Below are positions 1 through 7,349 of a DNA stretch of 13,271 nt, in pieces (the stretch's first letter is position 1; each line of letters opens with the position of its first letter). The notes beneath the pieces are model-generated. The model was given only the letters and a program-made list of their open reading frames with translations, was not told where the DNA came from and searched no databases. A program made the position numbers and the translations under genes. The DNA is taken from assembly GCA_903938205.1 (NCBI GenBank), contig CAJACJ010000573.1:1-13271 (forward strand), read 5' to 3'. The stretch is from an uncultured bacterium (GTDB taxonomy: Bacteria > Planctomycetota > Phycisphaerae > Phycisphaerales > SM1A02).

Positions 1-3000
1 GGCAAGACCACGCAATTGCCCAAGATGTTGCTGGAAATTGGCTGCGGCGTGGCGGGTGAAATTGCGCACACGCAACCGCGCCGCATTGCAACGCGCGCCG
101 CGGCCACGCGCTTGGCGGTGGAACTTGGCGTGCCGCTTGGAACATTGGTTGGCTATCAAATCCGTTTTGAACAGCGAGCGGACGCGGGCACATTGGTGCG
201 CGTGGCCACTGACGGAATTATTCTTGCGCAACTTGCGCACGATCCATTGTTGATGCGCTACGACGCCATTATTGTGGACGAGGCGCATGAGCGCAGTTTG
301 AACATTGACTTTCTGCTGGGCGCGCTGCGGCGCATTGTGAAGGCGCGAAAAGAGTTCAAGGTGATATTGACCAGCGCCACATTTGAGGCCGATCGTTTTA
401 GCGAGGCCTTTGGTGGTTGCCCCGTGATTCGCGTGGCGGGGCGCGCGTTTCCAGTGGAGGTTCGGTGGCGCGATATTGCGGCGGAGGATCATGCGGATCC
501 CATTCTTGTGACCGACGCGATCGAAGAGTGCTTGCTGGAGGGGCCAGGCGATGTTCTTGCGTTTTTACCTGGCGAGCGCGAGATTTTGGATGTTGCGGAA
601 ACGTTGCGTGGCCGCGCGGGCGCGCGTGGTGTTGAAATTCTTCCGCTGTATGGACGCTTGGGTGACGCGCAACAAGACGAAGTGTTTGCGCCCGCAAAGA
701 GTCGCCGCGTCACGCTGGCCACCAATGTGGCCGAAAGTAGTTTGACTGTTCCGGGCGTGCGCTTTGTGGTTGATAGCGGCTTGGTGCGCATGAGTCGCTT
801 CTCACCCAAGTCGCGCATTGAAAGATTGTTGGTGGAGCCGGCGAGTCAGGCATCGCTGGAGCAGCGTCGTGGTCGTGCGGGTCGCGTAGCTGCGGGCGTG
901 TGCGTGCGCCTAGGAAGCTTGGAGGATTTTTCGTCACGCGCTGTGGCAACGCCTCCAGAAATAAAACGGACGTCGCTTGCTGGAGTGATTTTGCGCATGC
1001 GTGATTTGGGTTTGGGTGAGCCGTCCACATTTCCTTTTCTTGATCCGCCGGGTGCGCGGCAAATTGAAGAGGGCGAGCGCACGCTATTTGAAATTGGCGC
1101 CACTGACCGGCATGGTCGCCTGAGCAGCGTGGGCAAGAAAATAGCCAAAATGCCCGTGGATCCGCGCGTTGCGCGCGTGGTGGTGGCGGGTCTGGAGCTG
1201 AACTGCGCGGCCGCGGCCATCACCATTGCGGCGTTTCTTTCCGTGGCTGATCCGCGTGAGCGGCCGGCGGATCAAGCGCAGTTGGCGGACTTGGCGCATT
1301 ACATGTACGCCGACATGGATGGCGATTTCATGTCGGCGCTGAAATTGTGGACGGCGTGGAAAGAGGCGCGCGACACGTTGGGTTCAAGCGCGCTGCGTCG
1401 TTGGTGCAAGGAACATTTTTTATCGCAGCGGCGTCTGCGCGAGTGGAGCGATGTGCGGCGGCAACTGGAATGGTTTGTGCGCGATCGTTTGCGCGCGGAA
1501 GTTGGTAGCGACGCGGCTACTCCACCGGCGCGCGCGGTGCATGAGGCGGTGCTTGCGGGTTTTGCAACGCAGGTGGCCCATCGCGGCGCTGATGGTCAAT
1601 ACAAATTAAATGATGGACAGACATTCGCCATTCATCCGCGCTCCAGTTTGGCGCGGCGTAATTGCGAGTGGATTGTTGTGGCGGAAGTGGTGGACACGGG
1701 TCGACGACTTGGTCGCTTGGCTGGAAAAGTGCAGCCAAATTGGATTGAGAAAATGGCGTCGCACCTTGTGAAGCGCTCCACCAGCGAGCCGCATTACATA
1801 CGCGACACGGGGCAAGTGGCGGCGTGGGAACGCGTGAGTTTTGGCGGTTTAGACCTCATTCCGCGCCGCCGCGTGCCGTATGGCGTGGACCATCATGAAG
1901 AGGCGCGAGTGATTTTTATCCGCAGCGCTTTGGTGGAGGAGCAGCTTGGTGTGCAGGCGGATTTTGTGACGCACAACCGTGTGATTGAGGAGCAGGTCAA
2001 CTCCATCGCGCGCGCGCGTCGCCAGGCCAATTTGCTTGCCAACGCGGATCGCAAGTTTCAATTTTACGACTCGGTGGTGCCGCAGGATCTATTTAATCGC
2101 GCGTCATTTGAGAAGTGGCGCGCGGTCATCGAGCGGCGCAAGCCCGACTTATTGCGCATGTCGCAATCGGATTTCTTTGTGCAGCCGTTGCCGGATTCAC
2201 ACGAGGCAAGGTGGCCGTTGCAACTAGATGTTGGACGCCATGTGGTCAATGTGCAATATCAGCATGAGCCTGGCGCCGATGTGGATGGCGTGACCGTGCG
2301 TGTGCCGCTGCTTGAGTTGCCCGATTTGGATTGCGAGCGGCTGGAGTGGTTGGTGCCAGGGTTGATTGAGGAAAAAATAGAGGCTCTGATTCGCAGTTTG
2401 CCCAAGCGCGTGCGCGCGCGATTTCATCCAGTTGAGGCTGTTATTGGGGCATTTTTAGAGCAGCACCATGTGGGCTCTGGTTCACTGCTTGAGTTGCTTG
2501 CGCGCGAGTTGAAGCGCGCCAGTGGACTTGAAGTGCGCGTGGAAGATTTTGCGCTTGCCAATGTGCCCGCGCATTTCACCGCGCGCGTTGAGGTGGTGGA
2601 TCATGAGGGACGCGTGCTGGCCACTAGTCGCGACGCCGCAGGACTTGTGAAACGATTTGCGGCGCAATCGGACCAAGCGCGCAAGGCGGTGATTGCGCGC
2701 ACAACAAGTGGTCTGCCTATTGGCAAAATGTTTGCATGGTGGATTGCTCCGTTACCCGCGGTGTTGCCAATGCAGGTGAACATTGCGCACAACTCAGGGC
2801 AGGTGCGTGCGTGGGCCGCGCTTGAAATATGCCAGCCTGAAAGTAGTACGTGCGGTGTGCGCTTGCGGCAATTCGCCACGTTGCAAGAGGCGCATGAAAG
2901 TCAGTTGCGCGCGCTGTGTGAATTGGTGTTGCAGTTGAATAGCGGCGCAATTGAGCATCATTTGGAATTTCACGCGGAGCACGCGGCCATTGAATTGGTG

Positions 3001-3588
3001 GCGCGCGGCAGTGGTGATTCATGGAAGAGTCAATTGCATGCGCGCATTGCGGAGTTGATTTTGCAAGAAGGCAAAGACCAGCTTCCAACTCGCGATGAAT
3101 TCAATGAACAGATTGAAGGCGTGGACAAGAAAATTCTTGGTGCCACGCAGCGCGTGCTCAACGCCGTGGCGGCGCTGGCTGGCGAAGTGCAAGCGCTTGA
3201 TTCAGACTTGAAGCGACCCGCGCCCGCGTCGTGGGCGCCAATTCTGCAAGAGGCGCGCGCCGATTGCGAAGATTTGTTACGACCAGGTTGGATACAAAAC
3301 ATGCCGTTGAACTATTTGTTGGTGGCATCAACGTTGATCAAGGCGCACCGCGCGCGCGTGGCGCAACTTGAAGGCGCGGGGGTATTGCGTGCGCAACGCG
3401 ATCAATTTGATTTGGTATGGAAACCGCGTTTGTCGCAAGAGCGACCCAAGCGGTGCCAGGCAACAACATGGACGCAATTGCAGTGGAGCGTTCGTTTTGC
3501 TCGCTTGTTGCCGTGGGGCGCGGGTCAGGGTTTGACGCCGCCTATTCGCGAGCGCGATCTTGAGGCGCTGTGGCTTGGAGTTTCCTAG
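1..3588 (+). CDS. hrpA: ATP-dependent RNA helicase HrpA (DEAH-box), 5' end cut by window
   Basis: The reading frame is open from base 1 and encodes 1195 residues to a TAG stop. It begins inside helicase motif I (GKTTQLPK), so the true start lies outside the window; the TTG at 16 is internal to that motif. Other superfamily 2 motifs are visible: DEAH at 277-288, TSAT (motif III) at 370-381 and QRRGRAGR (motif VI) at 862-885. After the helicase core come the winged-helix/HA2 and OB-like regions. From about base 2000 there is a long C-terminal region of the DUF3418 type, typical of HrpA, starting near FQFYDSVVPQDLF. About 1195 residues plus roughly 100 missing ones match the ~1300 residues of E. 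coli HrpA. The family unwinds or remodels RNA in the cytoplasm using NTP hydrolysis, with roles reported in mRNA processing and ribosome rescue. There is no frameshift. The next gene is convergent, 69 bases away, with no clear terminator between. Confidence 0.95.
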   Translation, partial: GKTTQLPKMLLEIGCGVAGEIAHTQPRRIATRAAATRLAVELGVPLGTLVGYQIRFEQRADAGTLVRVATDGIILAQLAHDPLLMRYDAIIVDEAHERSLNIDFLLGALRRIVKARKEFKVILTSATFEADRFSEAFGGCPVIRVAGRAFPVEVRWRDIAAEDHADPILVTDAIEECLLEGPGDVLAFLPGEREILDVAETLRGRAGARGVEILPLYGRLGDAQQDEVFAPAKSRRVTLATNVAESSLTVPGVRFVVDSGLVRMSRFSPKSRIERLLVEPASQASLEQRRGRAGRVAAGVCVRLGSLEDFSSRAVATPPEIKRTSLAGVILRMRDLGLGEPSTFPFLDPPGARQIEEGERTLFEIGATDRHGRLSSVGKKIAKMPVDPRVARVVVAGLELNCAAAAITIAAFLSVADPRERPADQAQLADLAHYMYADMDGDFMSALKLWTAWKEARDTLGSSALRRWCKEHFLSQRRLREWSDVRRQLEWFVRDRLRAEVGSDAATPPARAVHEAVLAGFATQVAHRGADGQYKLNDGQTFAIHPRSSLARRNCEWIVVAEVVDTGRRLGRLAGKVQPNWIEKMASHLVKRSTSEPHYIRDTGQVAAWERVSFGGLDLIPRRRVPYGVDHHEEARVIFIRSALVEEQLGVQADFVTHNRVIEEQVNSIARARRQANLLANADRKFQFYDSVVPQDLFNRASFEKWRAVIERRKPDLLRMSQSDFFVQPLPDSHEARWPLQLDVGRHVVNVQYQHEPGADVDGVTVRVPLLELPDLDCERLEWLVPGLIEEKIEALIRSLPKRVRARFHPVEAVIGAFLEQHHVGSGSLLELLARELKRASGLEVRVEDFALANVPAHFTARVEVVDHEGRVLATSRDAAGLVKRFAAQSDQARKAVIARTTSGLPIGKMFAWWIAPLPAVLPMQVNIAHNSGQVRAWAALEICQPESSTCGVRLRQFATLQEAHESQLRALCELVLQLNSGAIEHHLEFHAEHAAIELVARGSGDSWKSQLHARIAELILQEGKDQLPTRDEFNEQIEGVDKKILGATQRVLNAVAALAGEVQALDSDLKRPAPASWAPILQEARADCEDLLRPGWIQNMPLNYLLVASTLIKAHRARVAQLEGAGVLRAQRDQFDLVWKPRLSQERPKRCQATTWTQLQWSVRFARLLPWGAGQGLTPPIRERDLEALWLGVS

Positions 3589-3657
3589 CGCAAATTGTTG
3601 GACAGATTTTTCTAGTCAGTTCTTGTGGTCTTTGGCATCAAATCGCTGTGGCGTGCT

Positions 3658-3891
3658 TTAATCCTTGCGCCGCGGTTTCTTTTTACCTTTAATGATGGCG
3701 CGCAGTCCAGTGTTTTCTCGGCGTGAGGCTTCGATATCAAAAGTTTGGTAGGCGCACAGCATGCGCAATGCGTCAATGTTTTCGCGCGCTTGGATTTGTT
3801 GTTGTGGCTCCAGACCATCCGCGCTCAAGCAAATGGTGTAGAGCGAATCAATCGCGGCCTTCATTTTGTTTTCCATCGAATTGTCATTCAT
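3658..3891 (-). CDS. Small conserved-looking hypothetical protein (77 aa)
   Basis: I do not recognise a family. The protein of 77 residues is mostly polar and predicted helical, has two Cys, and ends in a strongly basic tail (KGKKKPRRKD). No signal peptide or membrane segment is visible, so it is probably cytoplasmic. Two adjacent ATG codons (3894 and 3891) follow a clear GGAGG at 3898-3902. The second ATG is 6 nt from it and the first only 3 nt, so 3891 is preferred. An upstream extension of the frame to 3951 would run through the ribosome binding site and is unlikely. The gene is convergent with hrpA and lies downstream of the DUF3553 gene on the same strand, separated by 168 bases. It has a plausible promoter of its own. 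The basic tail could bind nucleic acid, but this is only a guess. That the gene is real is supported mainly by the ribosome binding site and codon usage like its neighbours. Confidence 0.6.
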   Translation of the reverse strand: MNDNSMENKMKAAIDSLYTICLSADGLEPQQQIQARENIDALRMLCAYQTFDIEASRRENTGLRAIIKGKKKPRRKD

Positions 3892-3897
3892 CATGTG

Positions 3898-3902
3898 CCT
3901 CC
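3898..3902 (-). promoter_or_regulatory. Ribosome binding site GGAGG deciding the start of the 77-aa gene
   Basis: GGAGG on the minus strand is followed by CACATGATG. Spacing is 3 nt to the first ATG and 6 nt to the second, favouring the start at 3891. It is the strongest Shine-Dalgarno sequence in the window, where several other starts have none. Confidence 0.65.
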
Positions 3903-3908
3903 GCCGTG

Positions 3909-3937
3909 AATATCCATAATAAAAAACGCCTTGGCAA
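3909..3937 (-). promoter_or_regulatory. Candidate sigma-70-type promoter for the 77-aa gene
   Basis: On the minus strand TTGCCA (3937-3932, 5 of 6 to TTGACA) is followed after 17 bases by GATATT (3914-3909, 4 of 6 to TATAAT). Transcription would start only a few bases before the GGAGG, giving a very short leader. This rests on pattern matching by eye. Confidence 0.35.
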
Positions 3938-4062
3938 GATTTGTGTGCCATTGAAAGATGAATTCTTTGTCCAACGCCTGCGCAGACGGAACAGGGTGAA
4001 ATACTCGTTGATTCAGCCGGGATATGGAACAGGTTGGCGACGCAAAACGCAGCGTCAGGCGC

Positions 4063-4698
4063 TTAGCGCATGCTGCGAATTTTTTGCACCGCGCGCTGCG
4101 CAAGTGGCGGCGCTTTGGAAAGTTCACCAGCCAATACATCGGGTTCACGGCGGCATTCCATAAGCAGTTTGCCCAAGTGCGCGTCTAGTTCAAAGCGCCA
4201 TTTGGAGTGAAATTGCTCAAGTTCTTGTCGATTGAAGCGGCTCAGCGGATCATCAATTCCACTTTGCGCAACGGCCCAATCCACCAGGCGCGCACCCGTG
4301 GCTTCAAAGCGATATTGCGACAGGGTGACTTCCAAACGCTTGCGCAAACTGAGAAATGGATCGGTGGCTTGCGGAGAAAGAGCGGTCATGACGGCTTCGG
4401 GTTTGTCGGAGCTGGCTTTGCCAAGCCATCCACCTTCGCGCTTCATTTCAGCTTGCGCCAGCGTTGGGCGCGCGTGGATCGACTGGGCGACATCCGCCAC
4501 AACTTCATTTGTAATTTCCAAATCCGCCGCGCTGGCCAACAGCGTCTTGGTTCCAATGTTTGGAAAGCGAATCCATAGCCGCTGATCGGGCTTGCCTTCG
4601 CGTGTCAACATTTCAACTTTCAAAATAGAACCAATGCCCCATTCGGGGCGAGCGTTATGGCGAACCTTGTCGCCATTATGAAATGCCGTTGTAGTCAT
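4063..4698 (-). CDS. DUF3553 domain protein
   Basis: The protein has 211 residues. Residues about 5-62 match the DUF3553 pattern: GDKVRHNARPEWGIGSILKV, then a charged loop and WIRFPNIGTKTL. This is a small Tudor/SH3-like beta domain also found at the C terminus of some UvrD-type helicases and resembling the RNA-polymerase-binding fold of CarD. The remaining ~150 residues are charged and mostly helical. They include a segment LSLRKRLEVTLSQYRFEATG, followed by a Trp/Phe-containing helical stretch near the C terminus that I cannot assign. No signal peptide or membrane segment is seen, so it is probably cytoplasmic. By family analogy it may contact nucleic acid or a helicase/polymerase partner; this is inference. 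The start at 4698 has no clear Shine-Dalgarno sequence. The gene is divergent from the YmdB-family gene, with 68 bases between. Confidence 0.8.
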   Translation of the reverse strand: MTTTAFHNGDKVRHNARPEWGIGSILKVEMLTREGKPDQRLWIRFPNIGTKTLLASAADLEITNEVVADVAQSIHARPTLAQAEMKREGGWLGKASSDKPEAVMTALSPQATDPFLSLRKRLEVTLSQYRFEATGARLVDWAVAQSGIDDPLSRFNRQELEQFHSKWRFELDAHLGKLLMECRREPDVLAGELSKAPPLAQRAVQKIRSMR

Positions 4699-4751
4699 GG
4701 TTGAATTTCAGTGAGCGGGGAATTTCTCCAATGGAAAGTCCTCGCTTGATG

Positions 4752-4757
4752 TAGAGT
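4752..4757 (+). promoter_or_regulatory. Candidate -10 element (TAGAGT) for the YmdB-family gene
   Basis: TAGAGT fits TANNNT and lies exactly 9 nt before the ATG at 4767. No Shine-Dalgarno sequence is visible. The same geometry occurs before two other genes in this window, suggesting transcription begins at or within a few bases of the start codon. No good -35 was found. Confidence 0.4.
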
Positions 4758-4766
4758 GTAACCAGA

Positions 4767-5594
4767 ATGGCACGTCCAATGCGAATTTTATTTCTTGGAG
4801 ATGTGGTGGGAGCGCCTGGCCGAGCCGCGGTGGCCAAGCACTTGCCGACGATGCGTGAAAAATATTCCGCCGACGTGGTCATTGTCAACGGTGAAAACAT
4901 TCGTAATGGCTCGGGAATTACGCCCGATTTGTTGCAGGCGTTGCGCGACGCGGGCGCCGATGCGGTGACGCTTGGCGACCATGTCTATCGCGATCCCAAA
5001 ATAACTTCGGCGCTGGAGGATCCATCTATCCCAGTGTGTCGGCCCGCGAATTTGTCCGATCGCGCGCCAGGCAAGCGTTGGGTTCGCATTGCTGCGGCGG
5101 CGGGTCGCCCGCGCGACGTGTTTGTGACCACGGTGCTGGGACGAATTTATTTTCCGCTGCCCGCGGATGATCCTTTTGCCACGGTCGACCGCGTGCTAAA
5201 AGAACTTCCAGAAAAACGTCCGCTTGTGATTGTGGAAGCGCACATGGAAGTCACCAGCGAGAAGGCCGCGCTTGGGCACCATCTTGATGGCCGCGTTGCG
5301 GCGGTGATTGGTTCGCACACGCATGTGCCCACCGCGGATGCGCGCATACTTTCTGGTGGCACGGCATTTATTACGGATGTTGGAATGTGCGGTCCATGCG
5401 ATGGCGTGATTGGCCGCGACGCAAGCCGCGTGGTGCACCACATGACCACGGCGCTGCCAGTGCAGTATGAAGTTTCTGGCGGCGAGGTGCGCGTGTCAGG
5501 CGTGTTGATTGAAGTCAGCAGCGATACTGGCTTGGCCATGAAGATTGAGCGCGTTGAAGCGGGCGATGAGCGCAAGACCTGCATTGTTTCGTGA
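4767..5594 (+). CDS. YmdB-family metallophosphoesterase (TIGR00282 type)
   Basis: The protein has 275 residues, close to the usual ~265 for YmdB-like enzymes. Bacillus YmdB is a binuclear-metal 2',3'-cyclic nucleotide phosphodiesterase in the cytoplasm, linked to RNA turnover and developmental decisions. Visible motifs are MRILFLGDVVG (metal Asp at residue 12), NGEN (Glu43, Asn44), TLGDH (71-72), AHMEVTSEK (His159), GSHTHVPTAD (His184, His186) and the C-terminal FITDVGMCGP. Numbered from the second Met (4779), these give D8, E39 and N40 as in Bacillus YmdB. The family's usual GNH is GDH here, placing Asp where a metal-binding Asn is normal. The start at 4767 is chosen because a TANNNT hexamer lies 9 nt before it; 4779 is the alternative. 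The gene is divergent from the DUF3553 gene. The UbiA-like gene follows in the same direction after about 178 bases. Confidence 0.9.
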   Translation: MARPMRILFLGDVVGAPGRAAVAKHLPTMREKYSADVVIVNGENIRNGSGITPDLLQALRDAGADAVTLGDHVYRDPKITSALEDPSIPVCRPANLSDRAPGKRWVRIAAAAGRPRDVFVTTVLGRIYFPLPADDPFATVDRVLKELPEKRPLVIVEAHMEVTSEKAALGHHLDGRVAAVIGSHTHVPTADARILSGGTAFITDVGMCGPCDGVIGRDASRVVHHMTTALPVQYEVSGGEVRVSGVLIEVSSDTGLAMKIERVEAGDERKTCIVS

Positions 5595-5772
5595 TGACGG
5601 GGCGTGTCACAAACTCCAATTCTTGGGCTGTAGATCATGCATTTTGCGCAGTTGTGCCATGCGCCACGCTTTGAATTGAGCCACGCCATGATGATTGTTT
5701 TTGTGACGGAATTTCGCAGTCAATGCGCTGAAACTCTGTCGAGCGCACGCCAATTTGTCCGATGAATACCCC

Positions 5773-6720
5773 ATGATGAAGTGGGTTTCTTTATTTAGAC
5801 CTGGTGATTGGGTAAAGAATGTTTTTGTATTGCTGCCCATGGTCTTTTGGCTTTCTAGCCAAGGTCGCGACACGCCAACAGATGTTGTTACCCAAAAGTG
5901 GGGCGTGTTAGTTTTGGCGTTCATTGCATTTTGCGTAACGGCCAGTGGAACGTACGCCATGAATGACGCGCTTGACGCGGGTGAGGATCGTAAGCATCCA
6001 CTGAAGCGAACACGGCCTGTGGCTTCTGGAGCCATCAGTGTGTCAACAGCCATAACCGCTGGCGTGTTGTTGGTCATAGTCGGATCGCTATTGGCTTGGC
6101 GTGTCAACGCAAACACTGGCGTGATTATGTTGAGTTATGTTGGGCTGCAACTTCTATACAACTTGTATTTCAAAGTCACGCCCTTTGTGGATGTGGCCAT
6201 TGTCGCGGCCGGATTTTGTTTGCGCGCGGCGGCGGGGGCCACAAGCATTCAAGTACAGATTTCAATTTGGCTTTTACTGTGCGTGTTCTTTCTCACTTTG
6301 TTTCTTGGTTTCACCAAGCGATTGTGCGACAAGGCTTCCGCAGAAAATGCCGTGAAACACGGCGAAATCATGAGCTGGAAATCCCGCGCAGGCTATGACA
6401 CCCGCGACGAATTGAATTGGTTGCTGGCGCTGAGCGCGTGTTTGGTGTTGGTGACCTATCTCATGTACACGTTGTCGGAGCACGCCAATGGTCTCTATGG
6501 AAGCCGCGCGCTTGGACTTGCGTTGCTGACGCCGTTTGTGGCTATCAGTATTCATCGCTTCTATCGCCGCGCCAATTTAGGTTTGTCCGACAAGCCGCTG
6601 CAAACATTGACGGAGGACCGCGTCCTCTTTGGCGTCATTATTCTTTATTTTGTTGGCGCCTATTTGTCGCTCTACTATCCGCCCATGGAGCGACTTTTGT
6701 CGGCCATGTTGTTCCGCTAA
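5773..6720 (+). CDS. UbiA-superfamily prenyltransferase, decaprenyl-phosphate phosphoribosyltransferase-like
   Basis: An integral membrane protein of 315 residues with about eight to nine hydrophobic segments. The N-terminal RPGDWVKNVFVLLP, the first Asp motif NDALDAGED (residues 64-72) followed by KHPLKRTRPVASG, and the segment K134...DV (140-141)...LRAAAG belong to the UbiA superfamily. The particular wording, with YTLSEH and LTEDRVLFGVII near the C terminus, is closest to the group containing mycobacterial Rv3806c, which moves phosphoribose from PRPP onto a polyprenyl phosphate. The exact substrate here is inferred; related members attach other groups to lipids. It probably supplies a lipid-linked sugar precursor for the envelope. 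No DprE1/DprE2-like genes are adjacent. Start choice: ATG at 5773 (followed by another ATG); an in-frame TTG at 5755 is possible. Neither has a good ribosome binding site. It may be cotranscribed with the YmdB-family gene upstream. Confidence 0.87.
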   Translation: MMKWVSLFRPGDWVKNVFVLLPMVFWLSSQGRDTPTDVVTQKWGVLVLAFIAFCVTASGTYAMNDALDAGEDRKHPLKRTRPVASGAISVSTAITAGVLLVIVGSLLAWRVNANTGVIMLSYVGLQLLYNLYFKVTPFVDVAIVAAGFCLRAAAGATSIQVQISIWLLLCVFFLTLFLGFTKRLCDKASAENAVKHGEIMSWKSRAGYDTRDELNWLLALSACLVLVTYLMYTLSEHANGLYGSRALGLALLTPFVAISIHRFYRRANLGLSDKPLQTLTEDRVLFGVIILYFVGAYLSLYYPPMERLLSAMLFR

Positions 6721-6723
6721 TGT

Positions 6724-6748
6724 GATGGCGCCCGAAAGTGGCGACATC
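6724..6748 (+). terminator. Possible hairpin after the UbiA-like gene
   Basis: Three bases after the stop codon, GATG-G-CGCC can pair with GGCG-A-CATC across a 7-base loop: two 4-bp blocks with one G/A mismatch. There is no run of T after it, so it is not a classical intrinsic terminator. It lies in the 88-base gap between two convergent genes, where termination is expected. Confidence 0.25.
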
Positions 6749-6808
6749 GAAACACGAAGTCAAAAAAGAACACGTTGCCAGGCGCATGAAATTTGTATCG
6801 CAAGCCGC

Positions 6809-7288
6809 TTACGGAATAATTAGCTTTGGTCCGGCGCCAGCATCCGGCGCCTTGCGTGATCCAGCGGGAGCGCCAGCGCTCATACTTTCAACGCCTTGAC
6901 CACTTTTCATGCGCGCCGCAACGGCTTGCGCAATCTGAACAAAGCGTGATCGCAACTCGCCCAGTACTTCACTGAGTTCGGCTTCTTCTTCCGGCAAAAG
7001 ATTGCCTTTGGTTTTTTCTTGCAGCACGCCAATGAGATCAATGGCGAACTTGGCGCCCATGATGTCAACCATGACGCGGCCTTGTGGATCGGTGTAGCCA
7101 CCAAGACCTCCAATCGCTTGCGAAGCCAATAAGCCCACCAAACTGCGGAAATCAGCGGGCGGCAATTCATCCTTGCCAGGCTTGGCTGGACGACTTTCTT
7201 CTTGCTGGCTTAGGCGCGCCTTCTCGGCTTGCGCTTGGGCTTTCCAATCAGAATCAACTTGAATTTCCGGTGTGTTGTCGGTGCTCAT
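6809..7288 (-). CDS. DUF1844 family protein
   Basis: The protein has 159 residues. Residues about 46-122 fit DUF1844: FRSLVGLLASQAIGGLG, then VDIMGAKFAIDLIGVLQEKT, KGNLLPEEEAEL and ELRSRFV. The N-terminal part carries the acidic VDSDWKAQAQAEKARL segment often seen before this domain. The C-terminal tail (about 123-159) is a Gly/Ala/Ser-rich, probably disordered stretch. No signal peptide is seen. The family is widespread in Planctomycetota, Acidobacteriota, Deltaproteobacteria and related phyla and has no established function, so I give none. The ATG at 7288 lacks a Shine-Dalgarno sequence but has TATACT exactly 9 nt upstream. The gene is divergent from the SurA-like lipoprotein gene, with an inverted repeat between the two starts, so the pair may be co-regulated. 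Confidence 0.88.
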   Translation of the reverse strand: MSTDNTPEIQVDSDWKAQAQAEKARLSQQEESRPAKPGKDELPPADFRSLVGLLASQAIGGLGGYTDPQGRVMVDIMGAKFAIDLIGVLQEKTKGNLLPEEEAELSEVLGELRSRFVQIAQAVAARMKSGQGVESMSAGAPAGSRKAPDAGAGPKLIIP

Positions 7289-7297
7289 GGTGAAACA

Positions 7298-7303
7298 AGT
7301 ATA
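7298..7303 (-). promoter_or_regulatory. Candidate -10 element (TATACT) of the DUF1844 gene
   Basis: TATACT on the minus strand matches TATAAT at 5 of 6 positions and lies exactly 9 nt before the ATG at 7288. With a 17-nt spacer the -35 position would hold TTCGCT (3 of 6). No Shine-Dalgarno sequence fits in the short leader, so the message is probably leaderless or nearly so. Confidence 0.5.
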
Positions 7304-7336
7304 CGGCGCGTTGGCACCAAAGCGAATGCAATTGAT

Positions 7337-7342
7337 TAGACT
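7337..7342 (+). promoter_or_regulatory. Candidate -10 element (TAGACT) of the SurA-like lipoprotein gene
   Basis: TAGACT lies 7 nt before the ATG at 7350 and shares the run ACTTGTTTCA with the opposite promoter. Its position supports 7350 as the start and again implies little or no leader. Confidence 0.4.
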
Positions 7343-7349
7343 TGTTTCA

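Larger units (their letters stand above)
7291..7349. repeat. Inverted repeat TGAAACAAGT spanning the divergent promoter region
   Basis: TGAAACAAGT at 7291-7300 recurs as its exact reverse complement ACTTGTTTCA at 7340-7349, and the match extends to 12 of 13 bases (TGAAACAAGTnTA). The arms sit at mirror positions, 2 bases before the DUF1844 ATG and directly before the lipoprotein ATG. Each overlaps a candidate -10 hexamer (TATACT and TAGACT). It may be an operator or simply two similar promoters facing outward. Confidence 0.5.

Noticed and set aside
16..18. TTG as a possible start of the helicase gene
   Set aside because: It falls within helicase motif I, whose GKTTQ residues are encoded from base 1; the gene clearly continues to the left of the window.
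3891..4148. 85-residue minus-strand frame between the DUF3553 gene and the 77-aa gene
   Set aside because: It overlaps the DUF3553 coding end in another frame, has no ribosome binding site, and covers the candidate promoter of the 77-aa gene.
3723..4163. 146-residue plus-strand frame over the 77-aa gene and the gap after the DUF3553 gene
   Set aside because: No family resemblance, Arg/Cys/Ser-rich composition typical of antisense frames, and conflict with the well-supported minus-strand start and ribosome binding site.
5591..5610. Short inverted repeat GTGA...TCAC at the end of the YmdB-family gene as a terminator
   Set aside because: Only four Watson-Crick pairs plus wobble pairs, overlapping the stop codon, with no T-run after it.
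7272..7349. Longer N terminus of the lipoprotein from 7272 or 7326
   Set aside because: The 7272 start overlaps the DUF1844 coding start and both promoters; the later ATG at 7350 gives a compact lipoprotein signal ending in LASC.
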